From the NCBI GenBank assembly GCA_049596455.1, contig JBMYLP010000009.1:1-60847 (forward strand): a DNA stretch of 60,847 nt. Direction: 5' to 3'. Each line of letters begins with the position of its first letter. Within the stretch, counting starts at the first letter, position 1. Of the stretch, positions 1 through 7,372 are shown piece after piece. The notes beneath the pieces are model-generated. The model did not search any database, was not told the DNA's origin, and saw nothing but the letters and a program-made list of their open reading frames with translations. Origin of the DNA: UBA7446 sp049596455 (GTDB lineage Bacteria; Bacteroidota; Bacteroidia; Flavobacteriales; Flavobacteriaceae). Both the position numbers and the translations under genes were made by a program.

Positions 1-378
1 GATGTGTATCACGAAAACTACCAAAAATTGTTTCAGCAATACGGGCTACTCAATATGTTTTTGATTACCCCACAAACTCCAGATGAGCGTATTCGCTATA
101 TTGATAAGGTCTCTGAAGGCTTTATTTATATGGTAAGTAGTGCCGCCACTACAGGTGCACAAAACAGTTTTGGTGATGTACAAACCGAATATTTTAAGCG
201 CATTGGTGCAATGAACCTCAACGCAAAACTTTTGGTTGGTTTTGGCATTAGTAATGCCAAAACGTATCAAGCAGCAACGGCGCATAGCAAAGGTGCCATT
301 ATCGGATCTGCATTTATCAAACACCTAGAAAAAAACGGCGCTGATAGCGTGGCAGCGTTTATCGCTGAAGTTAGATAA
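1..378 (+). CDS. trpA: Tryptophan synthase alpha chain, C-terminal part
   Basis: This is the last ~125 residues of TrpA, which cleaves indole-3-glycerol phosphate to indole and glyceraldehyde 3-phosphate for the beta subunit. The reading frame is open from base 1, so the start lies upstream of the window and the GTG at base 4 is only an internal valine. The TIM-barrel end is recognisable: FLITPQTPDERI, then EGFIYMVSSAATTGA, then LLVGFGISNA, the phosphate-binding glycine loop, and GAIIGSAF. The usual neighbours trpB, trpF and trpC would lie upstream. It ends at TAA, followed by a hairpin and T-run, so it is probably the last gene of its operon. Identification is confident; only the truncation is a limit. 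Confidence 0.96.
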   Translation, partial: DVYHENYQKLFQQYGLLNMFLITPQTPDERIRYIDKVSEGFIYMVSSAATTGAQNSFGDVQTEYFKRIGAMNLNAKLLVGFGISNAKTYQAATAHSKGAIIGSAFIKHLEKNGADSVAAFIAEVR

Positions 379-432
379 ATCCACTACAAATCACCTCTTT
401 GATTTGAATTAAGGCGTTTCTTAAGCATTGAT

Positions 433-458
433 ATGTTGAACGCAACATGCCTTTTTTT
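433..458 (+). terminator. Likely terminator of the trp operon
   Basis: ATGTTG, loop AACG, CAACAT form a perfect 6-bp stem at 433-448, followed after GC by a run of Ts at 452-458. It lies 55 bp past the trpA stop. The T-run overlaps the -33 element proposed for the next gene. The stem is short and AT-rich, so the call is moderate. Confidence 0.5.
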
Positions 459-485
459 GTGTATTACCACAAAATTGCTACATTG
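456..485 (+). promoter_or_regulatory. Candidate promoter of the OmpA/HHH/THX operon
   Basis: TTTG at 456-459 and TACATTG at 479-485 are separated by 19 bp, close to the Bacteroidota pattern of TTTG, about 19 bp, TAnnTTTG. Transcription from it would start near 490, which would leave out the ATG at 488 and supports 512 as the start of the following gene. Confidence 0.45.
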
Positions 486-511
486 CAATGCTCATTAATT
501 CAAATCTTACG

Positions 512-1060
512 ATGAAAAGTAAAACTTTATACCTCTTAGGCATACTCATCACTATTGTAATCGGTACTTTTTTATATTGTCATTATTGCTGTGATACCAA
601 TCAAATAACTCCCAAAACAGTCGAGGCTGTTGTGCCAGAACCAATAGCACCAGAACTTGAAGAAGAAGACGAAAGCATAGCTATTGAAAAAGAAACCACA
701 CTCGAAGACAGTTGCGATGCTATGTTTGCAGAGTCTTTTGTGTTAACTTTTGATACAGGCGAAGCTGCAATCAATCTAAATCCAACTCAGCAAGAAGATG
801 TAAACACCATTGCAGATTGCATCTCTAAACTCGGTACAGAGCTTACTATAATTGGGCATACAGATGATACAGGTAATGCCACAAAAAATTTGGAAGTTGG
901 AAAACAACGTGCCGATGCCGTAAAAGCACTTCTTGTTGAAAAAGGGGTGTCGGTAGATAAAATAACAACTACATCAAAAGGTGAGTCTGAGCCAATTGCA
1001 AGTAATGCAACCGAAGAAGGACGAACAAAAAACAGAAGAATACAAATTAAAACAAACTAA
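512..1060 (+). CDS. OmpA-family protein with N-terminal membrane anchor
   Basis: The protein has a short basic N-terminus, one hydrophobic segment (about residues 4-21, LYLLGILITIVIGTFLY), an acidic Glu/Pro-rich linker, and a C-terminal OmpA/MotB domain of about 105 residues. That domain shows IIGHTDDTG, QRADAVKALLVEKG and the closing NRRIQI. Such domains bind the diaminopimelate of peptidoglycan non-covalently, so the inferred role is tethering the envelope to the wall. There is no beta-barrel. The ATG at 512 is preferred over the one at 488 because it starts just before the hydrophobic stretch and lies downstream of the candidate promoter. It is followed 10 bp later by a helix-hairpin-helix gene and then by THX, probably as one transcript. 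The domain call is firm; the cellular role is inferred. Confidence 0.85.
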   Translation: MKSKTLYLLGILITIVIGTFLYCHYCCDTNQITPKTVEAVVPEPIAPELEEEDESIAIEKETTLEDSCDAMFAESFVLTFDTGEAAINLNPTQQEDVNTIADCISKLGTELTIIGHTDDTGNATKNLEVGKQRADAVKALLVEKGVSVDKITTTSKGESEPIASNATEEGRTKNRRIQIKTN

Positions 1061-1070
1061 AAAAGAAATC

Positions 1071-1553
1071 ATGAAGTGTTTACTCATTCCCATATTAATA
1101 GGTTTAATTTCAGCAATATTAGGATATTTATTAGGTAGATTATCCAAAGGAAATACCGAAAACGAGCGAAAAAAAATCGCTGAATTGGAGGCAGCGTTAG
1201 CCGCATGCCGAAAGGAAAACCGCGGCAGTAACGTTCAAAAAAATGCTGGTATAATCCCTTATGATGCAAAAGCTGCCAAAGCAATTTTTGGCAAGTCCAT
1301 CAAACACAATGACCTGACCGTTGTAGAAGGAATTGGGCCAAAAATTCAAGGACTGTTTCACGAAAACGGCGTTGATTCTTGGAAAAAACTAGCAGCGTGT
1401 AGCGTAGCAACTTGTCAAAAAGTGTTAGATAGTGGTGGCGAAAAGTTTAAACTTCACACACCCACCACATGGCCAAAACAAGCACAGTTAGCCTACGAAG
1501 GCAAATGGCAGGAACTGTTTGATTGGCAAGAAAAATTAGACGGAGGTGTATAA
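1071..1553 (+). CDS. Membrane-anchored helix-hairpin-helix protein
   Basis: A 160-residue protein with an N-terminal membrane helix (LLIPILIGLISAILGYLLG), a short charged coiled segment (ERKKIAELEAALAACRKE), then a helix-hairpin-helix-like region: LTVVEGIGPKIQGLFHENG (about residues 79-97) followed by a Trp-rich tail. The GIGPKI hairpin resembles DNA-binding HhH motifs and the family annotated as predicted 5' DNA nuclease (COG3743). I see no catalytic residues and would not claim nuclease activity. The ATG at 1071 is chosen because it begins the membrane helix and clears the preceding OmpA gene by 10 bp. The pairing of an envelope OmpA protein with a membrane-anchored HhH protein is notable, but its function is unknown. 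Confidence 0.75.
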   Translation: MKCLLIPILIGLISAILGYLLGRLSKGNTENERKKIAELEAALAACRKENRGSNVQKNAGIIPYDAKAAKAIFGKSIKHNDLTVVEGIGPKIQGLFHENGVDSWKKLAACSVATCQKVLDSGGEKFKLHTPTTWPKQAQLAYEGKWQELFDWQEKLDGGV

Positions 1554-1562
1554 TACTAAAAC

Positions 1563-1679
1563 ATGGGAAAAGGAGATAAAAAAACACGTCGCGGAAAAAT
1601 TGTAAACAAATCGTTTGGGGTTAGAAGACCAAGACCCAAAAACAAACCAAAATCTAGCGCACAAAAACAGGCTGAGTAG
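1563..1679 (+). CDS. 30S ribosomal protein THX
   Basis: A 38-residue, very basic peptide starting MGKGDKKTRRGKI and continuing VNKSFGVRRPRPK. It matches the THX family, first seen in Thermus 30S subunits, where it fills a cavity in the head; related to chloroplast PSRP4. The start ATG is 9 bp after the stop of the HhH gene, so it probably shares that operon. Its last 26 bp overlap the 3' end of the convergent yaaA. The gene is short enough to be missed by length-filtered gene finders. The MGKGDKKT signature makes the call strong. Confidence 0.88.
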   Translation: MGKGDKKTRRGKIVNKSFGVRRPRPKNKPKSSAQKQAE

Positions 1680-2415
1680 CATCAGCGGTTTCTGATTCAC
1701 TAAAGGCATAACCATCGGCGGTAAACACCAAAACATCATCAATGGTTTTGGCGTTTGTTTCTATTAAATGACGTGCCATAAGTCCACGTGCTTTTTTGGC
1801 AAAAAACGAAATAATTTTCAGCTTTCCGTTTTTAAAATCTTTAAAAACAGGATGAATAACGTAGGTTTCTAACCCCTTAAAATCAATGGCAGAAGCGTAT
1901 TCCTTACTTGCTAAATTTACTACTAGTTCGGCGGGTGCTAATTCCTCTTTTAGATGTGCAGTAAGCTTTTCTTTCCAAAACGCATAAAGCGACTTTTGTC
2001 CTTCAACGCCAAAAGAAGTGCCCATTTCTAGCCGGTAAGGTTGCATCAAATCCAACGGCTTTAAAATGCCGTAAAGCCCAGATAAAATACGTAGATTTTC
2101 TTGTGCAACTCCCAATGCATTTTCGCTTAGTGAATACGCATCCAACCCAGAATATACATCGCCGTTAAATGCAAACACAGCAGGGCGTGCATTTTTGGGT
2201 GAAAAGGGTGTTGTGAAATGTTGATTTCGTTCCCAATTTAATGTTGCCAATTTTTCGGAAATATGCATTAGTTTTTGCAACTCTGCAGGTGATTTCGTTT
2301 TTAAAGACGCATTGAGCTTCGCTGCCTCATTGAGAAAGGCTGGCTGGCTGTGCGCATCAGTTGGAAGTGCACTTTTATAATCTAGCGATTTGGCGGGTGA
2401 AACCAGAATTTTCAT
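1654..2415 (-). CDS. yaaA: Peroxide stress protein YaaA (DUF328/UPF0246)
   Basis: A 253-residue protein beginning MKILVSPAKSLDYKS, the characteristic YaaA opening, with the internal RILSGLYGILKPLDLMQPYRLEMG block and the later NLASKEY motif. In Escherichia coli YaaA lowers free intracellular iron during hydrogen peroxide stress, and the fold binds DNA. Length fits the family. It is transcribed alone toward the THX gene, and the two convergent genes overlap by 26 bp. No clear promoter was found upstream. Confidence 0.93.
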   Translation of the reverse strand: MKILVSPAKSLDYKSALPTDAHSQPAFLNEAAKLNASLKTKSPAELQKLMHISEKLATLNWERNQHFTTPFSPKNARPAVFAFNGDVYSGLDAYSLSENALGVAQENLRILSGLYGILKPLDLMQPYRLEMGTSFGVEGQKSLYAFWKEKLTAHLKEELAPAELVVNLASKEYASAIDFKGLETYVIHPVFKDFKNGKLKIISFFAKKARGLMARHLIETNAKTIDDVLVFTADGYAFSESETADATQPVFVR

Positions 2416-2510
2416 TTTCTAAATTTTAGCTAAAAATACAATTCTATTGCGGTTTGTAGACCTCACCTGCATAGAATGAACCAAAAACATTGAATCTTTG
2501 AGAAAAAATT

Positions 2511-2623
2511 CGTCAATTCGAGTGATTTTTAAATAGTCAGATTTAAAAATTGTATCGAGAATAGAATTTAATTAAAACCTTGTTCTCGATACAAATTCCT
2601 TTAGAATTTTACTCGAGCTGACG
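2511..2623. repeat. Nested inverted-repeat intergenic element
   Basis: This 113-bp stretch lies in the 242-bp gap between yaaA and rluD. The outer arms CGTCAATTCGAGT (2511-2523) and ACTCGAGCTGACG (2611-2623) pair with two mismatched positions. The inner arms TTGTATCGAGAA (2550-2561) and TTCTCGATACAA (2583-2594) pair perfectly across 21 bp. I recall similar CGTCAGTTCGAGT/TATCGAGAA elements scattered in flavobacterial intergenic regions, so it could be a MITE-like or REP-like unit. I saw only this copy here. Confidence 0.6.
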
Positions 2624-2657
2624 GGCTTCCATCAAAAAAATTAAATAGTTTAGACTA

Positions 2658-3683
2658 TTAAGAATTCCCTAATTGTTGATGCTGCGCATAGTTACGCCAT
2701 TTGGTAAGTACTCCCTCAAAATCTTCAGGAAGTGGGCAGCTAAAAGCCATTTTCTTACCGCTTTCTGGATGCACAAACCCTAATGTTTGGGCATGTAGTG
2801 CCTGCCTGGGCATTTGCTTCAAGCAATTGTCTACAAACTGCTTGTATTTTGTAAACGTAGTGCCTTTTAGGATTTTATCGCCACCATACCGCGCATCATT
2901 GAACAACGTGTGACCAATATGCTTCATGTGTGCCCGAATTTGATGCGTACGCCCTGTTTCCAACACACAGCGCACCAATGTCACGTAGCCAAATCGTTCT
3001 ACCACTTCATAATGCGTAACGGCATGTTTGCCTTGATCTGCATCTGGAAAAACAGTCATAAGCAGTCTGTTTTTTGGGTCGCGACCCAAATGCCCATCTA
3101 CCGTTCCTTTTGTATCAGCCACATCTCCCCAAACCAATGCCAAGTACTGGCGATCCGAAGATTTGTCATGGAACTGTTGCGCCAAATGCGCCATAGCATT
3201 TTCAGTTTTGGCAACCACCAATAACCCTGAGGTGTCTTTATCTATACGGTGTACAAGTCCCGGGCGATCGTTGCTGTTTTTGGGAAGCTGTCCAAAATGA
3301 TGCAGTAATCCATTGATAAGCGTTCCTGAATAATTTCCATGTCCCGGATGCACCACAAGTCCAGCGGGCTTGTTGACCACTAAAAGCGCATTGTCTTCAT
3401 ACACAATGTCAAGTGGCATATCTTCGGGCACTAGCAAATTTTCGTGTGGTGGATGCGTTAAAAGTACACGCACCACATCGCCTCCTTTTACGCGATAATT
3501 TGATTTAACGGAAATATCATTTACCACTATTGACCCCGCAACAGCCGCTTGCTGAATTTTATTCCGGGTTGCATTTTCAATGCGGTTCATCAAAAACTTA
3601 TCTACACGAAGGGGTTCTTGTCCCGCGTCGGCGGTAAAAGCATAGTGCTCATGAAGATCATCAAATGCGGTTTCTTGTTCCAT
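2658..3683 (-). CDS. rluD: RluD-type 23S rRNA pseudouridine synthase
   Basis: A 341-residue RluA-family pseudouridine synthase with an N-terminal S4 RNA-binding domain (about residues 23-70, LRVDKFLMNRIENATR...IVVND) and a catalytic domain containing GLVHRIDKDTSGLLVVAKT, where the Asp of RIDKDTSG is the nucleophile. S4 plus this core is the RluD/RluC type, which modifies helix 69 or nearby sites of 23S rRNA; RluD is preferred by synteny with the PASTA protein. Its ATG overlaps the stop of the upstream PASTA gene by one base (TAATG), so the two are translationally coupled. Exact target uridines cannot be read from sequence. Confidence 0.93.
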   Translation of the reverse strand: MEQETAFDDLHEHYAFTADAGQEPLRVDKFLMNRIENATRNKIQQAAVAGSIVVNDISVKSNYRVKGGDVVRVLLTHPPHENLLVPEDMPLDIVYEDNALLVVNKPAGLVVHPGHGNYSGTLINGLLHHFGQLPKNSNDRPGLVHRIDKDTSGLLVVAKTENAMAHLAQQFHDKSSDRQYLALVWGDVADTKGTVDGHLGRDPKNRLLMTVFPDADQGKHAVTHYEVVERFGYVTLVRCVLETGRTHQIRAHMKHIGHTLFNDARYGGDKILKGTTFTKYKQFVDNCLKQMPRQALHAQTLGFVHPESGKKMAFSCPLPEDFEGVLTKWRNYAQHQQLGNS

Positions 3684-4249
3684 TACAATTGTTGTGGTCT
3701 AATTCCGTTACCTAAAACCAAATCTACACGAGAGGTTTTGGGTAACTTTTCTCCTGGAGCAATGGGCGCATTGTTATAACGAAGTTGCAAGACCATATCT
3801 TTTCCAATATTGTCAATGTAGGAGATTTCACCTATTTCTAACCCAACAGCTCGTAGGGTAGATTCTGCAGAACGGCGGGTGATTTGAATTACATCAGGAA
3901 TACGAACCTCATTGTAATTGGCGGGGTTAAGCGTAAGGTAAATTTTTCGATTCTTTTTTACTTGCTCCCCTGCAAGTGGTGTTTGTTCAATTACAGCAAA
4001 AGGTTGATAGGCAGGATTAAATCGAGCCGAGTCAATAACTTCAAAATTCAATTTTTTTTCATCCAAAAGTGTTTCTACCTCAGCAATAGACTTAGCCTGT
4101 AAGTCAGGAACTTCAATAAAATTCCCTTGGCGGGTGTGCCATTGCAACCCATAAAAAACAACAACAAGAAGCAAAGCCAACGCAACTAGCAAGAAGAAGA
4201 ATTGCCAAAGAAAGCTGCGACTAAACAAAAAACGAAAGAAGTGAAGCAT
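3683..4249 (-). CDS. Membrane-anchored PASTA-domain protein
   Basis: A 188-residue protein with one N-terminal transmembrane helix (WQFFFLLVALALLLVVVFYG) and then two clear PASTA repeats plus a weaker third: FIEVPDLQAKSIAEVETLLDE, VIEQTPLAGEQV, VRIPDVIQITRRSAESTLRAVG. PASTA domains bind peptidoglycan fragments and usually occur in Ser/Thr kinases or PBPs, but no kinase or transpeptidase domain is present here. It is divergent from ddl, which makes D-Ala-D-Ala for the wall, so a wall-related role is likely. The first gene of a two-gene operon with rluD. Confidence 0.9.
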   Translation of the reverse strand: MLHFFRFLFSRSFLWQFFFLLVALALLLVVVFYGLQWHTRQGNFIEVPDLQAKSIAEVETLLDEKKLNFEVIDSARFNPAYQPFAVIEQTPLAGEQVKKNRKIYLTLNPANYNEVRIPDVIQITRRSAESTLRAVGLEIGEISYIDNIGKDMVLQLRYNNAPIAPGEKLPKTSRVDLVLGNGIRPQQL

Positions 4250-4268
4250 AACGAATTCAATTGAACCC

Positions 4269-4286
4269 CAAAAATAATGATATTTG
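4269..4286. promoter_or_regulatory. Back-to-back promoters, PASTA-rluD and ddl-coaD
   Basis: On the minus strand TATTTTTG (plus-strand 4269-4276) is an exact TAnnTTTG box 20 bp before the PASTA start. On the plus strand GATATTTG (4279-4286) matches seven of eight positions and ends 4 bp before the ddl ATG. The two boxes are 2 bp apart, so the operons should compete for polymerase. The ddl transcript would be leaderless or nearly so. Confidence 0.5.
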
Positions 4287-4290
4287 CACT

Positions 4291-5280
4291 ATGAAAAAAC
4301 GCATCGCCGTCGTAATGGGCGGAACCACTTCTGAACACAACATTTCTTTAAAAAGTGGCGCCGTAGTGTTAAAGCACTTACCCAAAAATATATTTGACGC
4401 TACCGCCGTTATAATCTCCAAATCAGGTTGGATTGCACAACACAACGGACAGCAAGTACCTGTCGACCAAAATACGTTCTCCTATATTTTTGAAGGAGAG
4501 ACCCATTCGTTTGATGCCGTTTTTAATGCGGTTCATGGTGCGCCTGGCGAAAATGGAGAATTGCAAACCCTACTTGAAAACGTCAATATCCCGTATACAG
4601 GTTGCTCTGCCAAAGTAGCACGACTAACATATAATAAATACGATACGCTGGAGTTTCTTGCGCCACACGGTATCTATATGGCTAAACACCAACTTTTGCA
4701 CAAAAAGGATGATTGGGATGTAACCAAATTGGTTGAAAAAATAGGATTGCCCTGTTTTGTAAAGGCAAACAAAGCTGGAAGCAGCTACGGCGTGGTGAAG
4801 GTGCACAAAGCCGCTGATATGGAAGCTGCTATCAACAAAGCATTTTTGGAAGACGATCAAGTGCTAATCGAAAGCTTTTTGGATGGAACAGAGGTTTCGA
4901 TTGGCGTAGTGGAATATCAAAACAAAATTGTGGTGCTGCCCCCAACAGAAATTATCGCCAACGGCGATTTCTTTGACTATCAGGCAAAATACGAAGGCAA
5001 TTCACAGGAAATTACCCCTGCCCGACTATCTGAAGTGCAACTGCAAAATCTAAACACAGCTGCAAAAAAAGTGTTCACGATTTTGGGAGCAAAAGGGTTT
5101 AGCCGAAGTGATTTTATTTTTCAAGGCGACATTCCCTACTTTTTGGAGTTGAACAGCATACCTGGGCTCACCGAAGAAAGTTTACTTCCACAACAGGCAC
5201 GTCATGTGGGTATTGCACTTAGCGACTTGTTCACAGACATGCTAAACAACTGTCTAAAAAACAATACCTTTGAAGCATGA
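4291..5280 (+). CDS. ddl: D-alanine--D-alanine ligase
   Basis: An ATP-grasp ligase of 329 residues that joins two D-alanines for the peptidoglycan stem peptide. Visible landmarks are the N-terminal RIAVVMGGTTSEHNISLKSG, the HGAPGENGELQ loop, the ATP-grasp KANKAGSSYGVVKV segment, EVSIGVVE and the C-terminal FLELNSIPGLTEESL with metal-binding Glu/Asn. The ATG at 4291 is chosen over an upstream one at 4261 because the conserved sequence begins there and the candidate -7 box lies just before it. The stop overlaps the coaD start (ATGA), indicating coupled translation. Confidence 0.96.
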   Translation: MKKRIAVVMGGTTSEHNISLKSGAVVLKHLPKNIFDATAVIISKSGWIAQHNGQQVPVDQNTFSYIFEGETHSFDAVFNAVHGAPGENGELQTLLENVNIPYTGCSAKVARLTYNKYDTLEFLAPHGIYMAKHQLLHKKDDWDVTKLVEKIGLPCFVKANKAGSSYGVVKVHKAADMEAAINKAFLEDDQVLIESFLDGTEVSIGVVEYQNKIVVLPPTEIIANGDFFDYQAKYEGNSQEITPARLSEVQLQNLNTAAKKVFTILGAKGFSRSDFIFQGDIPYFLELNSIPGLTEESLLPQQARHVGIALSDLFTDMLNNCLKNNTFEA

Positions 5281-5729
5281 AACGTGCGTTATTTCCAGGG
5301 TCATTTGACCCATTTACCATTGGTCACTTGGACATTGTGGAACGAGGCGTCAAAATTTTTGATGAAATCGTTGTGGGAATTGGAATAAATAGCGAAAAAA
5401 AATACATGTTTTCGCTAGAGCAACGCTTGGCGTTTATTGAAGCGTGTTTTGAACACGAATCACGAGTTCGTGTGGCAACTTACAAAGGACTGACTGTTGA
5501 TTTTTGTAGGGAAATAGAAGCAGATTTTATTTTGCGTGGCGTTCGTAATAACGGGGATTTTGAATTTGAAAAGGCAATTGCTAGAACCAACAGGCATATG
5601 TCGGAAATTGAAACAGTTTTCTTACTGACTTCGGCAGAAACATCCTATATCAGTAGTAGTATTGTGCGGGAAATCATTCGCAACAATGGTGACTATAGCA
5701 CCTTTATTCCTCCTCAAATAAAGATTTAA
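5277..5729 (+). CDS. coaD: Phosphopantetheine adenylyltransferase
   Basis: A 150-residue nucleotidyltransferase that converts 4'-phosphopantetheine and ATP to dephospho-CoA, the penultimate step of coenzyme A synthesis. GSFDPFTIGH (residues 8-17) holds the TxGH nucleotide-binding motif, FILRGVRNNGDFEFE is the substrate loop, and ISSSIVREI is the closing ATP-binding motif. Length is normal. It overlaps ddl by 4 bp upstream and the convergent NUDIX gene by 26 bp downstream. Confidence 0.97.
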   Translation: MKRALFPGSFDPFTIGHLDIVERGVKIFDEIVVGIGINSEKKYMFSLEQRLAFIEACFEHESRVRVATYKGLTVDFCREIEADFILRGVRNNGDFEFEKAIARTNRHMSEIETVFLLTSAETSYISSSIVREIIRNNGDYSTFIPPQIKI

Positions 5730-6324
5730 ATAAGTTTGCTTTTGCAAACAAATGGGCAATATTGGGATAGGTTTTTTCCAATCCTTTTAATGTCTTTTTC
5801 TTTCCTTTCCAAACCGCTTTGGTAATGTCTTCTTTGGTTTGAGGCACTAACTCACCCTCGTATTTTGTGGTCATATAAAACCAATGCGACTCTTTTAATT
5901 GATAGCGGTTATTTCGTTTAAAAATATGGTAGGTAACGCCTACCAAATCACCAACTTTGATTTTTTTTACTCCTGTTTCTTCTTTGACTTCACGTTTTGC
6001 ACCTTCTTGAAGGGTTTCGCCTTTTTCTACTTTTCCCTTTGGCAAATCCCATCTTTTTTTACGATAAATAAACAGCACTTTACCTTCTTCATTTTGGACT
6101 ACACCTCCAGCAGCAACGGCAACAGGCAACTTTTTTTTGAACAATGGCAACAATTTTTTTGGATTGTGATGCACCAAATAAAGGGTTTCTACTTTGGTTG
6201 TTCTAAGAATACGAATGATTTTTTTTAATGGTGTTTCCTGAAGCGGAAGCACTTTTACTTTGGGCTTTTTGGGCGCATTTACGGCAAGGACAATCTCCTT
6301 CTTATTGACAAAAACTTTATACAT
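5704..6324 (-). CDS. NUDIX hydrolase
   Basis: A 206-residue protein with an N-terminal domain of about 70 residues (MYKVFVNKKEIVLAV, with NLVHHNPKK-like character later) and a NUDIX domain. The NUDIX box is GKVEKGETLQEGAKREVKEE followed by TGV, with all catalytic Glu residues present. The substrate is unknown; NUDIX enzymes hydrolyse nucleoside diphosphate derivatives. The start at 6324 is preferred over 6363 because the longer form would read through the pyrE start. This ATG and that of the divergent pyrE are only 9 bp apart, so each gene's promoter lies within or beside the other's coding sequence. Confidence 0.88.
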   Translation of the reverse strand: MYKVFVNKKEIVLAVNAPKKPKVKVLPLQETPLKKIIRILRTTKVETLYLVHHNPKKLLPLFKKKLPVAVAAGGVVQNEEGKVLFIYRKKRWDLPKGKVEKGETLQEGAKREVKEETGVKKIKVGDLVGVTYHIFKRNNRYQLKESHWFYMTTKYEGELVPQTKEDITKAVWKGKKKTLKGLEKTYPNIAHLFAKANLFKSLFEEE

Positions 6325-6327
6325 TTG
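6320..6327 (+). promoter_or_regulatory. -7 box of pyrE overlapping the NUDIX start codon
   Basis: TACATTTG is an exact TAnnTTTG box that covers the NUDIX start codon (6322-6324 on the other strand) and ends 6 bp before the first pyrE ATG. A -33 TTTG at usual spacing is not evident. The transcript would be leaderless if pyrE starts at 6334, or have a leader of a few bases if it starts at 6340. Confidence 0.5.
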
Positions 6328-6333
6328 CGTTAT

Positions 6334-6981
6334 ATGTCTATGGAATCCTCCACTGCTCAGCAAGTAGCCGAATACCTGTTACAAATTAAAGCAATAAAGC
6401 TTAAACCAGAAAACCCATTTACTTGGGCAAGCGGATGGCAATCGCCCATTTATTGCGACAACAGAATAACGCTTTCTTATCCTAAGATTAGAAAATTTTT
6501 GTGCGACGCTATGGCACAAAAAATCAAAACCCGCTATCCAGAAGTGAAAGCTATTGCAGGTGTTGCCACAGGAGCAATTGGTATTGGAATGCTGGTTGCA
6601 GATGCGTTGGACTTGCCTTTTATGTACGTACGTCCTGCCCCAAAAAAACACGGTAGACAAAATCAAATTGAAGGGCATTATGACCCTACAGCTCCAACAG
6701 TTGTAGTGGAAGATTTAATCAGTACTGGTAAGAGCAGCCTCCAAGCCGTTGAGGCATTGCGCAAGGAAAACATCAATGTATTGGGTATGGTTGCTTTATT
6801 TAGTTATGAGTTTGATGTGGCTGCACAAAACATGCAAGAGGCAAATATTGAGTTGACAACCTTGTCGGGGTACAATGCGCTTATTGACACCGCAATTGCA
6901 ACAAACTATATTGCGCCAGAGCAGGAAGAAGTATTAAAAAAATGGCGCGAAGCACCAGAGCTTTGGGCACCAAAATCATAA
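6334..6981 (+). CDS. pyrE: Orotate phosphoribosyltransferase
   Basis: A 215-residue enzyme that transfers the phosphoribosyl group of PRPP to orotate, giving OMP in pyrimidine synthesis. The PRPP-binding motif VVVEDLISTGKSS is clear, with GVATGAIGIGMLVAD before it and the flexible loop APKKHGRQNQIEG. The start could be the ATG at 6334 or the one two codons later at 6340; a TTG at 6325 lies inside the -7 box and is rejected. A SRPBCC gene follows after 1 bp, so the two are likely one transcript. Confidence 0.96.
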   Translation: MSMESSTAQQVAEYLLQIKAIKLKPENPFTWASGWQSPIYCDNRITLSYPKIRKFLCDAMAQKIKTRYPEVKAIAGVATGAIGIGMLVADALDLPFMYVRPAPKKHGRQNQIEGHYDPTAPTVVVEDLISTGKSSLQAVEALRKENINVLGMVALFSYEFDVAAQNMQEANIELTTLSGYNALIDTAIATNYIAPEQEEVLKKWREAPELWAPKS

Positions 6982-6982
6982 A

Positions 6983-7372
6983 ATGATGACAATAGAAAGT
7001 AGTACTGCGATAGCAGAAAGCCCCATAGAAGAAGTGTTTGATAAGCTCACTAAAGCAAGTACTTACGAACGCCTGATGCCCGAAGAAGCAAGCTTTAGGA
7101 TTTCTGACGAATCCCATTTTAGTTTTAAGCTTGGCAGTATGCCAGTAATTCCGCTTAAAATGGAAAGACAAACACCGCATAGTCAAATTGTATTGGCAGC
7201 CGATGGCGGAAATGTACCGTTTGAACTAAAAGCAAATTTGAGTAAGGCAGAAGAAAAAACTCAGGTTCAATTGGTATTTGAAGGCGACATCAATCCTATG
7301 ATGCAAATGATGGTAAAAAAACCATTGACCCAATTTTTAGAAGCGCTTATTGGCAATGTGCAAAAGCTGTAA
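6983..7372 (+). CDS. SRPBCC-like small protein
   Basis: A 129-residue soluble protein without signal peptide or membrane helix. The pattern SSTAIAESPIEEVFDKLTKAS at the N-terminus and a C-terminal helix (MMQMMVKKPLTQFLEALIGNV) are typical of the START/SRPBCC (polyketide cyclase-like) ligand-binding fold, and this small gene commonly follows pyrE in flavobacteria. Substrate unknown. It starts 1 bp after the pyrE stop and overlaps convergent birA by 26 bp at its 3' end. Confidence 0.75.
   Translation: MMTIESSTAIAESPIEEVFDKLTKASTYERLMPEEASFRISDESHFSFKLGSMPVIPLKMERQTPHSQIVLAADGGNVPFELKANLSKAEEKTQVQLVFEGDINPMMQMMVKKPLTQFLEALIGNVQKL

Noticed and set aside
4..378. GTG at base 4 as the start of a short TrpA-like gene
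   Set aside because: The frame is open to the window edge and the sequence is the normal TrpA C-terminus, so it is a truncation by the window.
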